DNA from: Arctopsyche grandis
Lineage: Eukaryota; Arthropoda; Insecta; Trichoptera; Hydropsychidae
Assembly: GCF_051622035.1 (NCBI RefSeq)
Contig: NC_135365.1
Coordinates: forward strand, 28,210,001 to 28,274,000
DNA: 64,000 nt
Reading direction: 5' to 3'
In this document: piece by piece, positions 48,303-60,000 of the stretch
How the letters are laid out: each line of letters opens with the position of its first letter
How positions within the stretch are numbered: the stretch's first letter is position 1
Translations under genes and position numbers: made by a program
Notes under the pieces: model-generated
The model's input: the letters and a program-made list of their open reading frames with translations, nothing else
What the model was told of the DNA's origin: nothing
Database searches by the model: none

Positions 48303-50042
48303 CTATCCGATGCCAGTCGCGATTCCACGCGGCTGTCCGATGATGTTGTCCGCGATGGACCTCCCGTCGCCCCACGGCTTTCCATATGGTATCTTGCCAC
48401 ATATGAAGTTGACCAATATCGTTCCTGGTTCACCGATATATCCAAAAACTCCCTTCTTAATCCATGGTCTTATTTTATTTTCCATTAAAGTAACATCAAT
48501 CTGACTACGACCGAGCTTGAAAGTGAATACATTGTCCTTTGGTGTTGAAATTTTGACTGGGTCTCTTATTCCTTCTGGTGATTTATCCATATCTTTTTCT
48601 TCATGTTTCCCATTTTCTTCGTCTTCATCTTTAGGATTCTTCGAATGACCATGAGACCCTTTACTGAATTGACCATCGGGCGGTTCATCTTTATTTGAAA
48701 ACGCCATGTCTCCGTTGTCCCAAAGCCTTCCAATATGCAAACCATCACCGTCCATACTTCCATCACCCATGTCCAGGCCTCCATTACCCGTGTCCTCACT
48801 TCGATCACTCATGTCTACACCGTCCTCTTCATTATTGGAAACGTCTATTCCACATGGTTTGCGATGCTTACTTTCATCATTCTTCATCCTAATTGAATCT
48901 GTGGTTGATGATCGATTTTCTGTGTTCGGTCGCACTGAAGAATAGTCCAGATGAGCTCGAGACGGCGACGCTGGAGGCTCTAAGGGGGTCCTCACCATCT
49001 GACCATGTGACATGTTTGATGTTCCATCAGCCTCGCTTGAACAGGAATCGTTGGGTTCTGCATGAGCAGACATCTCTTGTGAAGCCCGTTCTTCTTTTTC
49101 CCTCCGCAGACTCTGTTCCAACTTGACCTCGATCGGAACTCGTGGTTTTGACGTTTTATCGCGTTCCACTTTGATTTTTTCTTGCTCTCCATCCTTCAAG
49201 TCCGAATCAGCCCTCCTTACTCCTTCCGCAGCTTTTCTACGAATGGCACCGGAGCTGTTACATTGGTCTCTTACCACAGGAACACTTTCACTAGTGATGA
49301 TGCCGCATCGATGTACGAAGTTCTCGCCGGCGAGGTTGTCTTCACTGCCTGTGTCGATCAGTGCCGGCGTCCTCGCCTTGGGTCTCCAGCTGCCTCCAGT
49401 TGAGGGTGCGGGCACTGCTTTGGCCGTGGCTACGGTTGCGGCTGCTTCTTCTGCCTTTACCTTTTCCACCAGCCCTTCGAAGGCGCTCAACTTGTCCCTG
49501 AACTCCTTCAAATTGCGGGCACCATGCAGCATCCCCTTCATAGAAGACCTGCCAGGGATCCCGTCGATGACGTATTCCATGAGGTCGCGATCCTCGATCG
49601 AACCCACGCTCGCGATCTCCCGCATCCGGTAAAAGTACTCGTTGACCGATTCCTCTGACGTTTTCTGCGACTTGGACAGCCTCCTATGGACTGACGCCCC
49701 ACTCACCATCCGAGCGAACTCCTCCAGTAATGCGCTTTTGAGTTTCTCCCACGAATAGACCCCATCTTGTATGCGCAGGAACCTCTCGGCCACCCCCTTG
49801 ACCAGGCGTTTCCCAAACAGCAGCTTTTCCATGCTGCCCCAACCTGCCGAGTGTGCGACTTCTTCGATCTGCGCCACCCACTTTTCTACCGGATAGTCGT
49901 CGTTTCCGGTGAAAATGGGGACGGCGCCCTCCATGTCTTGGAAAGTCAGCTTGGCTCGGCTGGCGACTGGCTCTTCTATCGCCCTCTCCCGAACCCCTCT
50001 CGACGTCCTACGACCAGATGTCGGCCTCCTCCTCCGATACAT
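48303..50042 (-). CDS. Gag-protease fused to an RBM25-like PWI segment
   Basis: 579 residues in one frame; the start ATG is 31 bp after the primer-site block. Residues 30-200 look like a gypsy-type Gag (WEKLKSALLEEFARMVSG; VNEYFYRMREIASVGS; LKEFRDKLSAFEGLVEKV). No CCHC knuckle. Residues 227-247 hold a retropepsin-like active site (ALIDTGSEDNL, D-T-G at 230-232), but the protease seems to stop soon after. Residues about 260-495 are a Lys/Glu-rich, then acidic Asp/Gly-rich stretch not typical of retroelements. Residues 497-550 match a PWI domain as in the splicing factor RBM25: LMENKIRPWI then YIGEPGTILVNFICGK. The domain is cut short after its middle and followed by a 29-residue unrelated tail. 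The uninterrupted frame suggests capture from spliced RNA. Confidence 0.8.
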   Translation of the reverse strand: MYRRRRPTSGRRTSRGVRERAIEEPVASRAKLTFQDMEGAVPIFTGNDDYPVEKWVAQIEEVAHSAGWGSMEKLLFGKRLVKGVAERFLRIQDGVYSWEKLKSALLEEFARMVSGASVHRRLSKSQKTSEESVNEYFYRMREIASVGSIEDRDLMEYVIDGIPGRSSMKGMLHGARNLKEFRDKLSAFEGLVEKVKAEEAAATVATAKAVPAPSTGGSWRPKARTPALIDTGSEDNLAGENFVHRCGIITSESVPVVRDQCNSSGAIRRKAAEGVRRADSDLKDGEQEKIKVERDKTSKPRVPIEVKLEQSLRREKEERASQEMSAHAEPNDSCSSEADGTSNMSHGQMVRTPLEPPASPSRAHLDYSSVRPNTENRSSTTDSIRMKNDESKHRKPCGIDVSNNEEDGVDMSDRSEDTGNGGLDMGDGSMDGDGLHIGRLWDNGDMAFSNKDEPPDGQFSKGSHGHSKNPKDEDEENGKHEEKDMDKSPEGIRDPVKISTPKDNVFTFKLGRSQIDVTLMENKIRPWIKKGVFGYIGEPGTILVNFICGKIPYGKPWGDGRSIADNIIGQPRGIATGIG

Positions 50043-50072
50043 TGTAGCACGTGGTCTTCAAACTGCCGCCTA

Positions 50073-50090
50073 ATCCCGGACGAGCCTCCA
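50073..50090 (-). other. Primer-binding site, tRNA-Pro-like
   Basis: Minus strand TGGAGGCTCGTCCGGGAT begins two bases after the 5' LTR. It differs at one base from the proline-tRNA primer site used by gammaretroviruses such as MLV (established knowledge). This marks the orientation and the 5' end of the element. Confidence 0.8.
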
Positions 50091-50092
50091 AT

Positions 50093-50378
50093 TGTGGGTG
50101 GAATTCCTGAATAGATGACGCTATTCAGGACCACGATGGGATGTGGCGGTGGAATTGAAGATCAAACACGTGCGTTTTCAGTCATGTTGTTAAAAAGACA
50201 CCACGCGGTGGTTTAACGACCAACCGCCCCCAGTGGAAGGTTAACTTCTACTAACTGTAAAATAGCGGTCCTTTCGCGCCCTCTGCCGCTTTTCCATCCC
50301 CTCTCTACAATCGGTCGTAACATACCCTTTCTCAGCAATAGCCCATACATTAGCCTTTCGTTCAATCCCAACACTACA
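50093..50378 (-). repeat. 5' LTR of the gypsy-like element
   Basis: 286 bp, same ends as the 3' LTR and almost identical to it. Promoter and poly(A) signals are expected here; I could not fix a TATA box. Confidence 0.9.
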
Positions 50379-50382
50379 TACA

Positions 50383-51010
50383 TAAGGTGAAAATAATACA
50401 ATTTTTAATACAAGAGATAAAATTCAATTTTGCATTTCATCAGTTGAATTTTCTTGCCTTAGATGAATGGCTTAAATTTTAAAGTAAATGAAAAGCCAGT
50501 ACTTTTAAAGTAAATGAATTGAATTAAAGCCATTAAATGATTTCTGAGCGAGTTTGTTAGAAAAATACCCCAATATGGCAAAACAAGCTATTTTTGTCTT
50601 ACTTCCGTTTTCTACATTCTATTTATGCGAATTCTACCCCACATATAAGAATTGAACTCCCCTTTGTTGTTCCTGATATCAAGAAGATTTGCGATTCAAG
50701 GACTAAAAATCATCAAAGTCGTTAAGAGCTTTGTTTACTATATTTAAAAATATTTATGAAAGAGATAATAAGTGTTTCAATAATATATTTTATTTTATAT
50801 TTAAACCCAACTTTAAAAGTGTTCCGTTAAAACTTCCGGGTTTGTAAAGTGTTCCATTGCATAAAAAGTTTGGTAAACCCTGTTTTAGGAGATGCAGTAT
50901 CAAAAATAAAAATAGGCTCAATAATTGCCGACCTTCGGTAGAAAATGGCACTTGAAATTTATTACGTATGTATGTGGAAAATTTTTCAAAAACAAAGATA
51001 CAAGTCACAT
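50383..51010 (-). other. 3' flank and likely 3' UTR of TTC27
   Basis: Minus-strand AATAAA at 50,794-50,789, about 217 bases after the TTC27 stop, is a plausible poly(A) signal. Otherwise AT-rich and without recognised elements. Confidence 0.45.
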
Positions 51011-54000
51011 TCAAGACATTCGTTTTTTCAACTCGATAGTGAGATCGTCCAACAACAACTGCAAATTGGCTGCTTTCGCCTCGTACTGGGGCAACTTCTC
51101 CTTCGACAGAACCCTCACAACAGCCTGAACGGTGAGTCTGGCCGACGAGAGCAATTCTACAATCTGACTTCTGTTCACGTCCGATTCGTCGGACTTCAAT
51201 TCTAAACAGTCGATGGCTATCGATTCAGCCAAACCAGATACTTTTTCGCACAACATCACATCCGTTCCCCAATTAGCAGTCTAAAACAACAAAGGCACGA
51301 ATATAGCAATACAACAGAACACCAACCTACATGAATAAATCAGAATCAGTTTTTACCTGCGTAAGTTTAGCGTAAGATTTGAGCAGTCTTTGCCCTTTCA
51401 ACAGTGCATTCGGACTAATATCGGCATAAAGCTGCCACAGAGCAGGATCATTCGGATGAACGGACGATATTCTACCAAACAATGATAATGCTTTTGGGAT
51501 GAGTCTGAAAAATACATATATAAATGAATTTTTATAACTATTTTCATGTTTAACTATAGAATATATGCATTTCTTTTAGACATGATTGTTTTACAATGAA
51601 GATCAATTTCAATACTTTGTAACACTGCTTTTGAAATACATACAATTCAAAGCTAACATAACAAATAAAAATAAAATTAAAATTATTAACAAATAGTAAT
51701 ATTAAGAAATGCGAAAAAATCACACCATATTTTTTTTTTTGTTACAAAACAATATACACTCGTCATTACAGATTGCTCCAATGCGACGGGTGTACGTTAA
51801 CGAAATACAGAATACATAAACAATCAGAAATCAGAAATACAGTAATACATATACAACCAGAATATATAGCATATAACAATTAATCAGAAATAATAATCAT
51901 AGAGACATCTATGGATTATTTTTTAGATTTTTTTTTTTGTGTACAATTTTTATACATATAATAAATACGAAATTATAGAGATGTCTATAGAGATATCTAT
52001 AGATTTCAGATTACTGTGAATAATTATTACAAATTATACACAGGCAGATTTTTGTGACAACAGGAATAGATCTAATACCAATTTTCAGGAACCGTTTCAG
52101 CAATGATCAGATAAAATTGGCAAACTCTGAAAGAGAAACGATCGATTTGGAGTCACAAAACCCCAAAATCTAACCAGCAGATTTGGCGAGGACTCGAACC
52201 TTTGACCTCAGTGGTGCTAAATATATACGCTACCATTAAGCCAAACTGCTGGCTTATATACATATAATATCGCTATTATGTCTGTATGTCTGTTTGGGAT
52301 ATTGCTCGCCACACTATAATAGTCGTTTCGATTCGACATACATATGTTATGTACGTGACAGCTAAACCACTGCCAAAACGTATAAACGAATTCAATAACA
52401 AAAGAAAAAACTTATACACCTACATATATATAATATATATACTAATATATAGTATGTATATATGTAATAATGTACGCCATTGTGGCGCATTAGGTTCTTC
52501 CTGTAAAGCCACAATGGTCCAAAACTACCATAAAAAAAGGTTGTGGCTATTTGCAGGTACTATATCTGCGACAGGCGCGAATCCTTCTGCGCATGCGCGT
52601 GAACTTATAATCCGATTATAATTTCTTACATTTAATATATGCTAGACTTGTTTAATCAATCGTTCATTATATATGAGGCAAATAAATTTCGCACGTTATT
52701 ATAATAGATTTATATCATTTAGCTAGTTCGCGGCTTGTACTTGTATGTAGGTATTGTTACGTATACTAAAAAGAGTCGCCGAGTAGTTGAAATCGGATTA
52801 GCCCGAGTAGCATTCCAGAGACTGTGTGACCGTTATAATTGGTTTCGAGGATTATCTCCCCCCGAATGCACTTAGCGGGGGTAGCCGTCTCATTCCGGTA
52901 GAGTTCTCAGAATCGGTACCGTGAGACTGGGTGTCGTGGGAATACATATCCGGGTACATGCCTAAACCTTAGGGAAGTAACCGGATGCCTTGAGCGACCG
53001 ACCCGTTATAAGGCGGTACATAGGCGATATCATGTCATTCTGGACTGAGCACTGCCAGTGCGTGTATCTCCTTAATCATCAATAAATGCTGTGAGACGAC
53101 TTTGGCCTTTTACTTGGATCCTTCACCCACCCCTACGCAACAATATTATACGTTGTATATGATAATAATTTTCTAACAATTAATAATATTAACTAATTTG
53201 GATTATATTTTTTACTCTACGTCACTTTACGAGTTCGAACTAAATTTTAAGAGGTTTTAATCAAAATTTTAACAGTAAACACGCTGACAGTGACAGTTCA
53301 CACGCATGCGCAGAAGGCTTTGCGCCTGTCGCAGATATAGTACCTGCAAATAGCCAATAATTCAGATATAGTACCTGCAAATAGTCAATAATTTGCAGAT
53401 ATAGTACCTGCAAATAGCCACAACTATAAATAAATACTATTTGCTAACAATGTTTCCTCTTGGCAGAAAATTCACTTATTCAATTATTCATCAGAATCAC
53501 CTGGATTTGGCACAATTCTATACTAGTAAGCTAGCGCATGTTTACTTTACAATTTGATTGTTCATTTTGTAAATACTATTCGTTTCCACCCCACCTTGTA
53601 TATGACTCTGACTTACCTTCCGGATGCATTTCCATCGACATCCACTGTATTTTCCAGTATAGCTTTGACGAGAACCGTCAAAACTTCAACGTCCAAATGT
53701 TTAGTGCGTAAGTCCAGAATTCTATGATAGCTACGTATCACATCATCGAAATGACCCGTGTCCAAACTCACTATGAGCATATTTTCCCATACCTATGAAT
53801 GAAAATATAATTATTACAACAAAAAGTCACTCCAACCGCTTCGTTTCGTACAAGCTATCATAAACCTACATATATCAGTTTTTATACTGGTATTTACCAA
53901 CATTTTAGATTTGAATATTACCTGCCAATTATCATAGTTATATTTGAGAGCTTCGCTCAATGCTTTGTGCGCCCTCTCCTTATTCCCTTGTTTCACGTAA

Positions 54001-57000
54001 ACTTTGGCCAGATTATTCCACGCTTCGAAAGAATTCGGCTCCAAGTACGTATACCTTCTGTAGGCTGTAGCAGACAGTTCCCAATTTTCAACAACCAGTG
54101 CGGCATACCTTTAACACAAATTGTAATAACTCAACTGAACGTCCCAACGACACTAACAATCGTAATTAAAATTAAATTCAATAATAATACACAGCTTACC
54201 CCAACCGTAACCACACGGACTCTTGCAATGAATTAATTTCACATGATTTCTGATAATGTGGAATGCATTCCTCGTATTTTTTGTTCGAGAACAAATAGTT
54301 TCCCCAGTGTCTTTGGGCCCGACTGCTTTTACGTTGCGAAAAATCCCACGCCCTCTCGTACAATTTTACATTATCTGAAATAATAACATATATGTTAATT
54401 AATAAATAATATTATATCATCATCTACAGCCGCTCACCATCCACTGCTGGCTGAAAGCCTCTCCAACACGCTTCCACTCGTCTCTGTTTGGAGCAACTCT
54501 CATCCATCTCACCCCACACATTTTCCTAATTTCGTCTAAACATCTTCCCTGCGGTCTTCCTTTTATCCTTTTGCATTCTCTCGGGTACCATTCAAGCACT
54601 TCTTTTGTACATTTTTTAGCCACGTGGCTCACCCATTGCCATTTCAGTCTGTTTACTCTATCCACTATATCCCTTGTCATACTTCTCACCCACGTGTTCC
54701 GCTTCCTGTCTTTCCTCGTTATGCCGAACATACAGCGTTTCATACTTCTTTGAGTGCATTGGACTTTGTGTAGCATCTTGGCGTTCAATGTCCAAGTTTC
54801 ACATCCATACGTCATCACTGGCAAAACGCATTGATCGAAGATATTTTTTTCCATGCTGAGGGGCATTTTTGATTTAACCTTGAAGGACGGAGCGTCGAGA
54901 TCAAACGAGTGTCCCGAACCGGGGGTCGCGTAAAGCCCCAGTATTTTGTAATCAAAATACAAGTTTTCTCAATACAAATGGGTTCAATATATATCTTATT
55001 AATTATTTTATACATCAACATAAAAAAGTTTTAGTCGTATAGCATGTTTTTGACTATATTTTCGTATTAAAAAATGACGACAAGCATCGACATACGTTCG
55101 CGCATAGGTAAGGCCAACAGGCGACTTCAGTCACGCGCCCAAAGCGACGAAAATATAGCCGTCTCTTTCTCTCGCATTGATTCATCGATCAACAAGAATC
55201 TGCAAGCAAACAGACAAAAACATGACTTATCGCTACCGCCTTTAAATCATACTTTGGAACGTAGAAATGTATAAAAGTATTTTTTACGATGTACCCCTTT
55301 TCTAAATCATACAAAATGTATTAAAATAAATTTCTTATAGTTCATTCTAGGAATACAAGAAATATAGAGTGTATACATGGCTTTGAAAACCACGTAGTTA
55401 TTACGAAAAACGTAAAAATTGGGGCACTTGCACACCCCACTTCTGTGAGGGAGGGTTAACCGTTTGCCCGCAGCCGTCTTCTATGGAAGCTCTGGGCGAC
55501 AAGTCTGTAGCGCGGCTGTTTCCATAGAATTTCTGAACTTTGCACGGGATTTTGAGGCTTATATGCACCTATATCAACTGTTTTAACCGCTTAGACGCCC
55601 AGCCGACGCGCTGAGCGTATAATAGATACGGCTGTTTGCGCCTTAAGGCGCTTTGGGCAGCTGAGCGGTTAAGGTTCAAAATTGGTTGAATATATTATAT
55701 GAGAGTTGAATGCCATGTATTCAATTTGCTTAAAAGGAATATATACCAGTCAAAATTAGTTTTTTGTGGAACCATACTGAAACCTCGTTTATGTGACGTC
55801 ACGACTTCATACAATTATTGAGACGATACGTCTCAACTGTATGAAGAATGATTATTTGACAATTAATCCAAAACTACGAGATATATTATGTATTTTATTG
55901 TTTAAAATAATACTTGATGTGTTAATTAACATATCTGGTTACTTGAGTAAATATTAAAATCTGTATTTAAGGTCGAAAACTACAGGGCTATATTTATTGC
56001 CGCGGGCAAAGAGTTAAAAACAACATTTATTCGTCTGAATGCACTCCATCCTAATTTCATACGTCGTACGTCTTATACTAGTGAAAAATTTTCCATCCAA
56101 CAATCATTAAACGCTTATTAAATCACATACCTGTAGCATCTCCTAGAAGGCAATACAACTTGACGGTCGGTTTGATATCAATCTGCTGTTGAATTATTTC
56201 AGCAGCCTACAAATAAAAGCATAAAACAATCACTCATCTTAGAAGCAAACTTTAAAACAGTCGAATTTTATACAAACTTTATGGCGCAGCTCCAAAATGG
56301 TGTAACACGCGATGACTTCTTCCCAAAGCTGCAACTTCAAGTACAAATCGAGAGCCGCTTTGACCAATCCGATACTTAGCAACAGATCAGCTAGCTGCGA
56401 ACGCCAATCGATCGCTAACGATAAACCACTACTCCAAATATATGACAACCTACAAATAAGATACTCATTAGTTCAAAGATCGAAGATTCAATACATATTT
56501 TATTTATTTATATATATACATATATCTTAGCTATAAAGCTAATTTAAAAAATACATCTTAATTACTGAACTCTAAAATTCATAATTAACTTATATGTACT
56601 GTCCGTTACAGAGGTGTCTCTTCGCACCTCGCAAGAATGCATCCATGGTCCTAGCAGACCTGATGCACTCGGGGAGGGCATTATACATGAGCACACCCCT
56701 GTGAAAAACACCCCCAGCTGTCTTATTTTTTCTTACTCTACTTACAACTAGTTTGTCCTTATTTCTAGTATAAAAACTATGTTTATCACTATTCCTTATT
56801 ATATAAACATCAAAGTACTTAGGCAATAACTTATGATCTAACTTATAAACAAAAGACATTGTAGTAATATCAATGAGCATCAAAAAATCACGTTTTTGAG
56901 TTACCAGAGCGGAGACTAACCAATCTTTACTTACTTTGACCCACTGAATTCGAATATGATAATGATTTTTGTTGGTTGGTGATCGTTTAAAAAAATGCAC

Positions 57001-60000
57001 AATTTTTACAGTTTTTTGGCTTTTGCGGTCTTTAACTCAAAATCTAGTATTGCTGTGCTCAAATTGAGTATTGGAATCGATAGTCAGATGTTTTTCCCAT
57101 TGATTGTGATATTTCATTGCTTTAAAATACTTATAATTAATTGTCTAGCGAATTTTAAAAGTAAAAAATATATTTTTTTTTACAGATTTTTTTTCCGTGC
57201 TATTTTTCATTTATTTGGCATTTAAATTGCAATTACCGCTTGAGTTAGTACGTTTAGATAAAAAAAAATATATTGAGATAGAAAACCAATCCTTATAAAC
57301 GTGGTGAAATAAAAAATTTGCCAAATAAATGAAAAATAGCACGGAAAATAAATCCGTAAAAAAAAATATATTTTTGACTTTTAATATTCGCTAGACAGAT
57401 GTATTTTACAATTCTTAATTACCTTAAAAATATCGTTTATATGTATACATGATTATTAGATTGAAAATGAACACTGTAATATTATTATATGTTATAAGGG
57501 AGGACGAGACTATAAGCCGTTATTTAACCTGCTTATCACAGTAGGTTGTGGTCTGTTGAAACTATTTACGATTTCTTCGCACTGCATCATCGCTCTTTCC
57601 ACGGTCCTCTTATTATTATTTTCCAATTTACATTTGATCAATAAAGAACATATTCTGGTCGCCCACGGGCCATGCTTTTGACTCAAAAGTATATTCACAT
57701 ACGGCAATAGTTCTTCATCTGCGAGAGTATCTTTCGGTTGAGAGCGTTGCAAATATTGTCTAAAATAATAAAAAATTCCAAATTTATTATTGCTCGGATC
57801 ATTGAACTTGTTTTTATCACACGAATGTAACCAGATCTTGGCCTTTATATGGTTATAATTAGAGGTAGGACCGGAAGCGTGCCGTCTATTGTTCGATTGT
57901 TGTAAATGCTTTGTAAAAAAGGTTCGGCAAACCTTTAACAATGCATTTACAACATTTGAACAATGGACGGCCCCCTCAATGTCCGGGCTTTAGTTATAAT
58001 CATTATACGTTTGGTTCAAACGTTTTCCCATACAATCGCTCTGCTACATATGAAGGGCTGAAAACCAGACTGGTACAAGCGACATGTTTAAAAAAATCTG
58101 GTTCAAGTGCTAAAATAATAGTATATATGAAATGTCACTTGTACCAGTCTGGTTTTCAGCCCGTCATATGATGTAATAAGTTACTCAATATATGTATATT
58201 ACATATACATTAATGCATTAATGTGCATATTACATTAATATGCAAAAATGACAATCTATTGTGTATTTGACGATTCAATCCAATTGTCAAAATAATATGG
58301 GTACGATTTAACTGTACATTGAGAAAAATAATTTGTATCTTAAAAAAAATGTTTGTGCATTAAAAATGTGCGTTATTTTCGGTGCATTAAGCAATCTCGT
58401 ATTGAGCATAGAATAAAATATTAAAGTGACCATTAAAAAATATGAAACGATCATTCGAAAAAATAGATTTTAGCATTAGAATGGATACAAAAAGTGACAA
58501 CGTTGCAGTCTTCCGCTATTGACAACTATCAACTGTTTAAAGTGTTTACTTTTGTAAACGGGAACGGGAACGGAAACGGGAACGAGAACGAGAACGGGAA
58601 TTGCATGCGTTGTTGTGGCATTGCAGCGCATGCCGGGTTCAGCAAGTCTTAAATAAATAAATCCAACCATAACTTAACCTAACCTAACCAAACCATAAAT
58701 AAATAAAACCTAACCAAATGTTAGTTCGTATTTTGGTATTCGCGACGTTGTCGATACGGTTCATCTGTCATTTTAATGCACATTTCATCCATTTAAGTAG
58801 CAAATATTTTTTTCAATGATCAAAGCAAACTTTCTAATGCAATCTGTATCCGTCATTTAGAAAATGCACAGAAACTTTTTGTAATGTACAAATATTTTTT
58901 TAAATGCACATTTATTTTATAAAATGGATGTTTAAATTGTTCTCAAATAATATTACGTCACTAGAGTTACACATGTCAATATATTATATTATTAAACAAG
59001 CGACATTACATTGTGTTCAAGCAGATCATTTGCTCGACACTAGTCAGTTCAGTGGTGGCGTTTTCTTTGATGTCTAAAAATTGGATATTTTCAAGTCGCA
59101 AATCATCATCTAACTTCAACGGGACCATAAGGAATGAATGTGGATGAGTTTCAGCCGCTGCCAATCTCGATTCCGGTTTTTGAACTACTATATCTAAATT
59201 CAATTGTGGAAGAGCCTCCTGTTGAAACTTTGTCCTCTTTCCGAGAGCTCCTAAAATGAAAACAGAAATACAATACAATAGTTGAACTATAACAGTGAAT
59301 ATTTACATATATATTATAACAAATCCAACCTTTCAATTCTAGCGAAACTCCAGCGTAAGACTTCGCCTTTTGCAAACAGACTTCAGAATTTTGCACCCGT
59401 CCATACAATAAGTACACTTGGTTCAATTCCAGATTCAAAAGAGACTTCAAAACGTCACTCTGGAGACTTTCTTCATACTTCAAAAGCTTGTCCGTTAAGT
59501 TTTCTAGTATCTTAAATATACTCGGACTCAACTCCTCCAACACTTTCTGATATAAATAATAAAATCTCATCTGCCACCAAATGCAAACCTAATAAAAAGA
59601 AACAATTTCAAATAAATCCCCATTGAACACAATCCATAATATATTTATCATTCAATTTTATGTACTATCGATATCCAATAAAATATTTATTAATTTAATA
59701 TTAATATAAAAATATTGTATAGGAATAGCTGTAGCATAAATCATTTTTTGGTAATATAAATAATACATACATATGAAACAATGAACATTCAAGATCCAGA
59801 TCCTTCATTAAGAACCAAGAACATGCTACTATTTGACCTCCATTCATGTTTTCTCAAAAATATTCCATTACCAATTCAAAAACACATTTCTTACAAGTAA
59901 AATTTGGTTTATGAAGGCATTTAACGAGAGGTTTCCAGAAATTTTGAGCAAACCGTTTCTGGAAACCTGCTGGATGACATCAATGGATAAAAGAAAGCAA

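Larger units (their letters stand above)
47321..50378 (-). mobile_element. Complete LTR retrotransposon (gypsy-like), non-autonomous, carrying host sequence
   Basis: Two 286-bp LTRs (47,321-47,606 and 50,093-50,378) with TG..CA ends, flanked by TACA (47,317-47,320 and 50,379-50,382). I see only one difference between the LTRs, near position 47,423/50,195. Next to the 5' LTR is an 18-base primer site like tRNA-Pro. The one long ORF gives Gag, a protease DTG motif and then non-retroviral sequence. There is no reverse transcriptase, RNase H or integrase, so it must be mobilised by a related full element. 47,607-48,302 is A/C-rich 3' non-coding DNA with short repeats. Total 3,058 bp. Confidence 0.9.

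Noticed and set aside
49123..49632. 169-codon open frame on the plus strand
   Set aside because: It is the antisense shadow of the Gag-protease ORF, whose domains are recognisable on minus.
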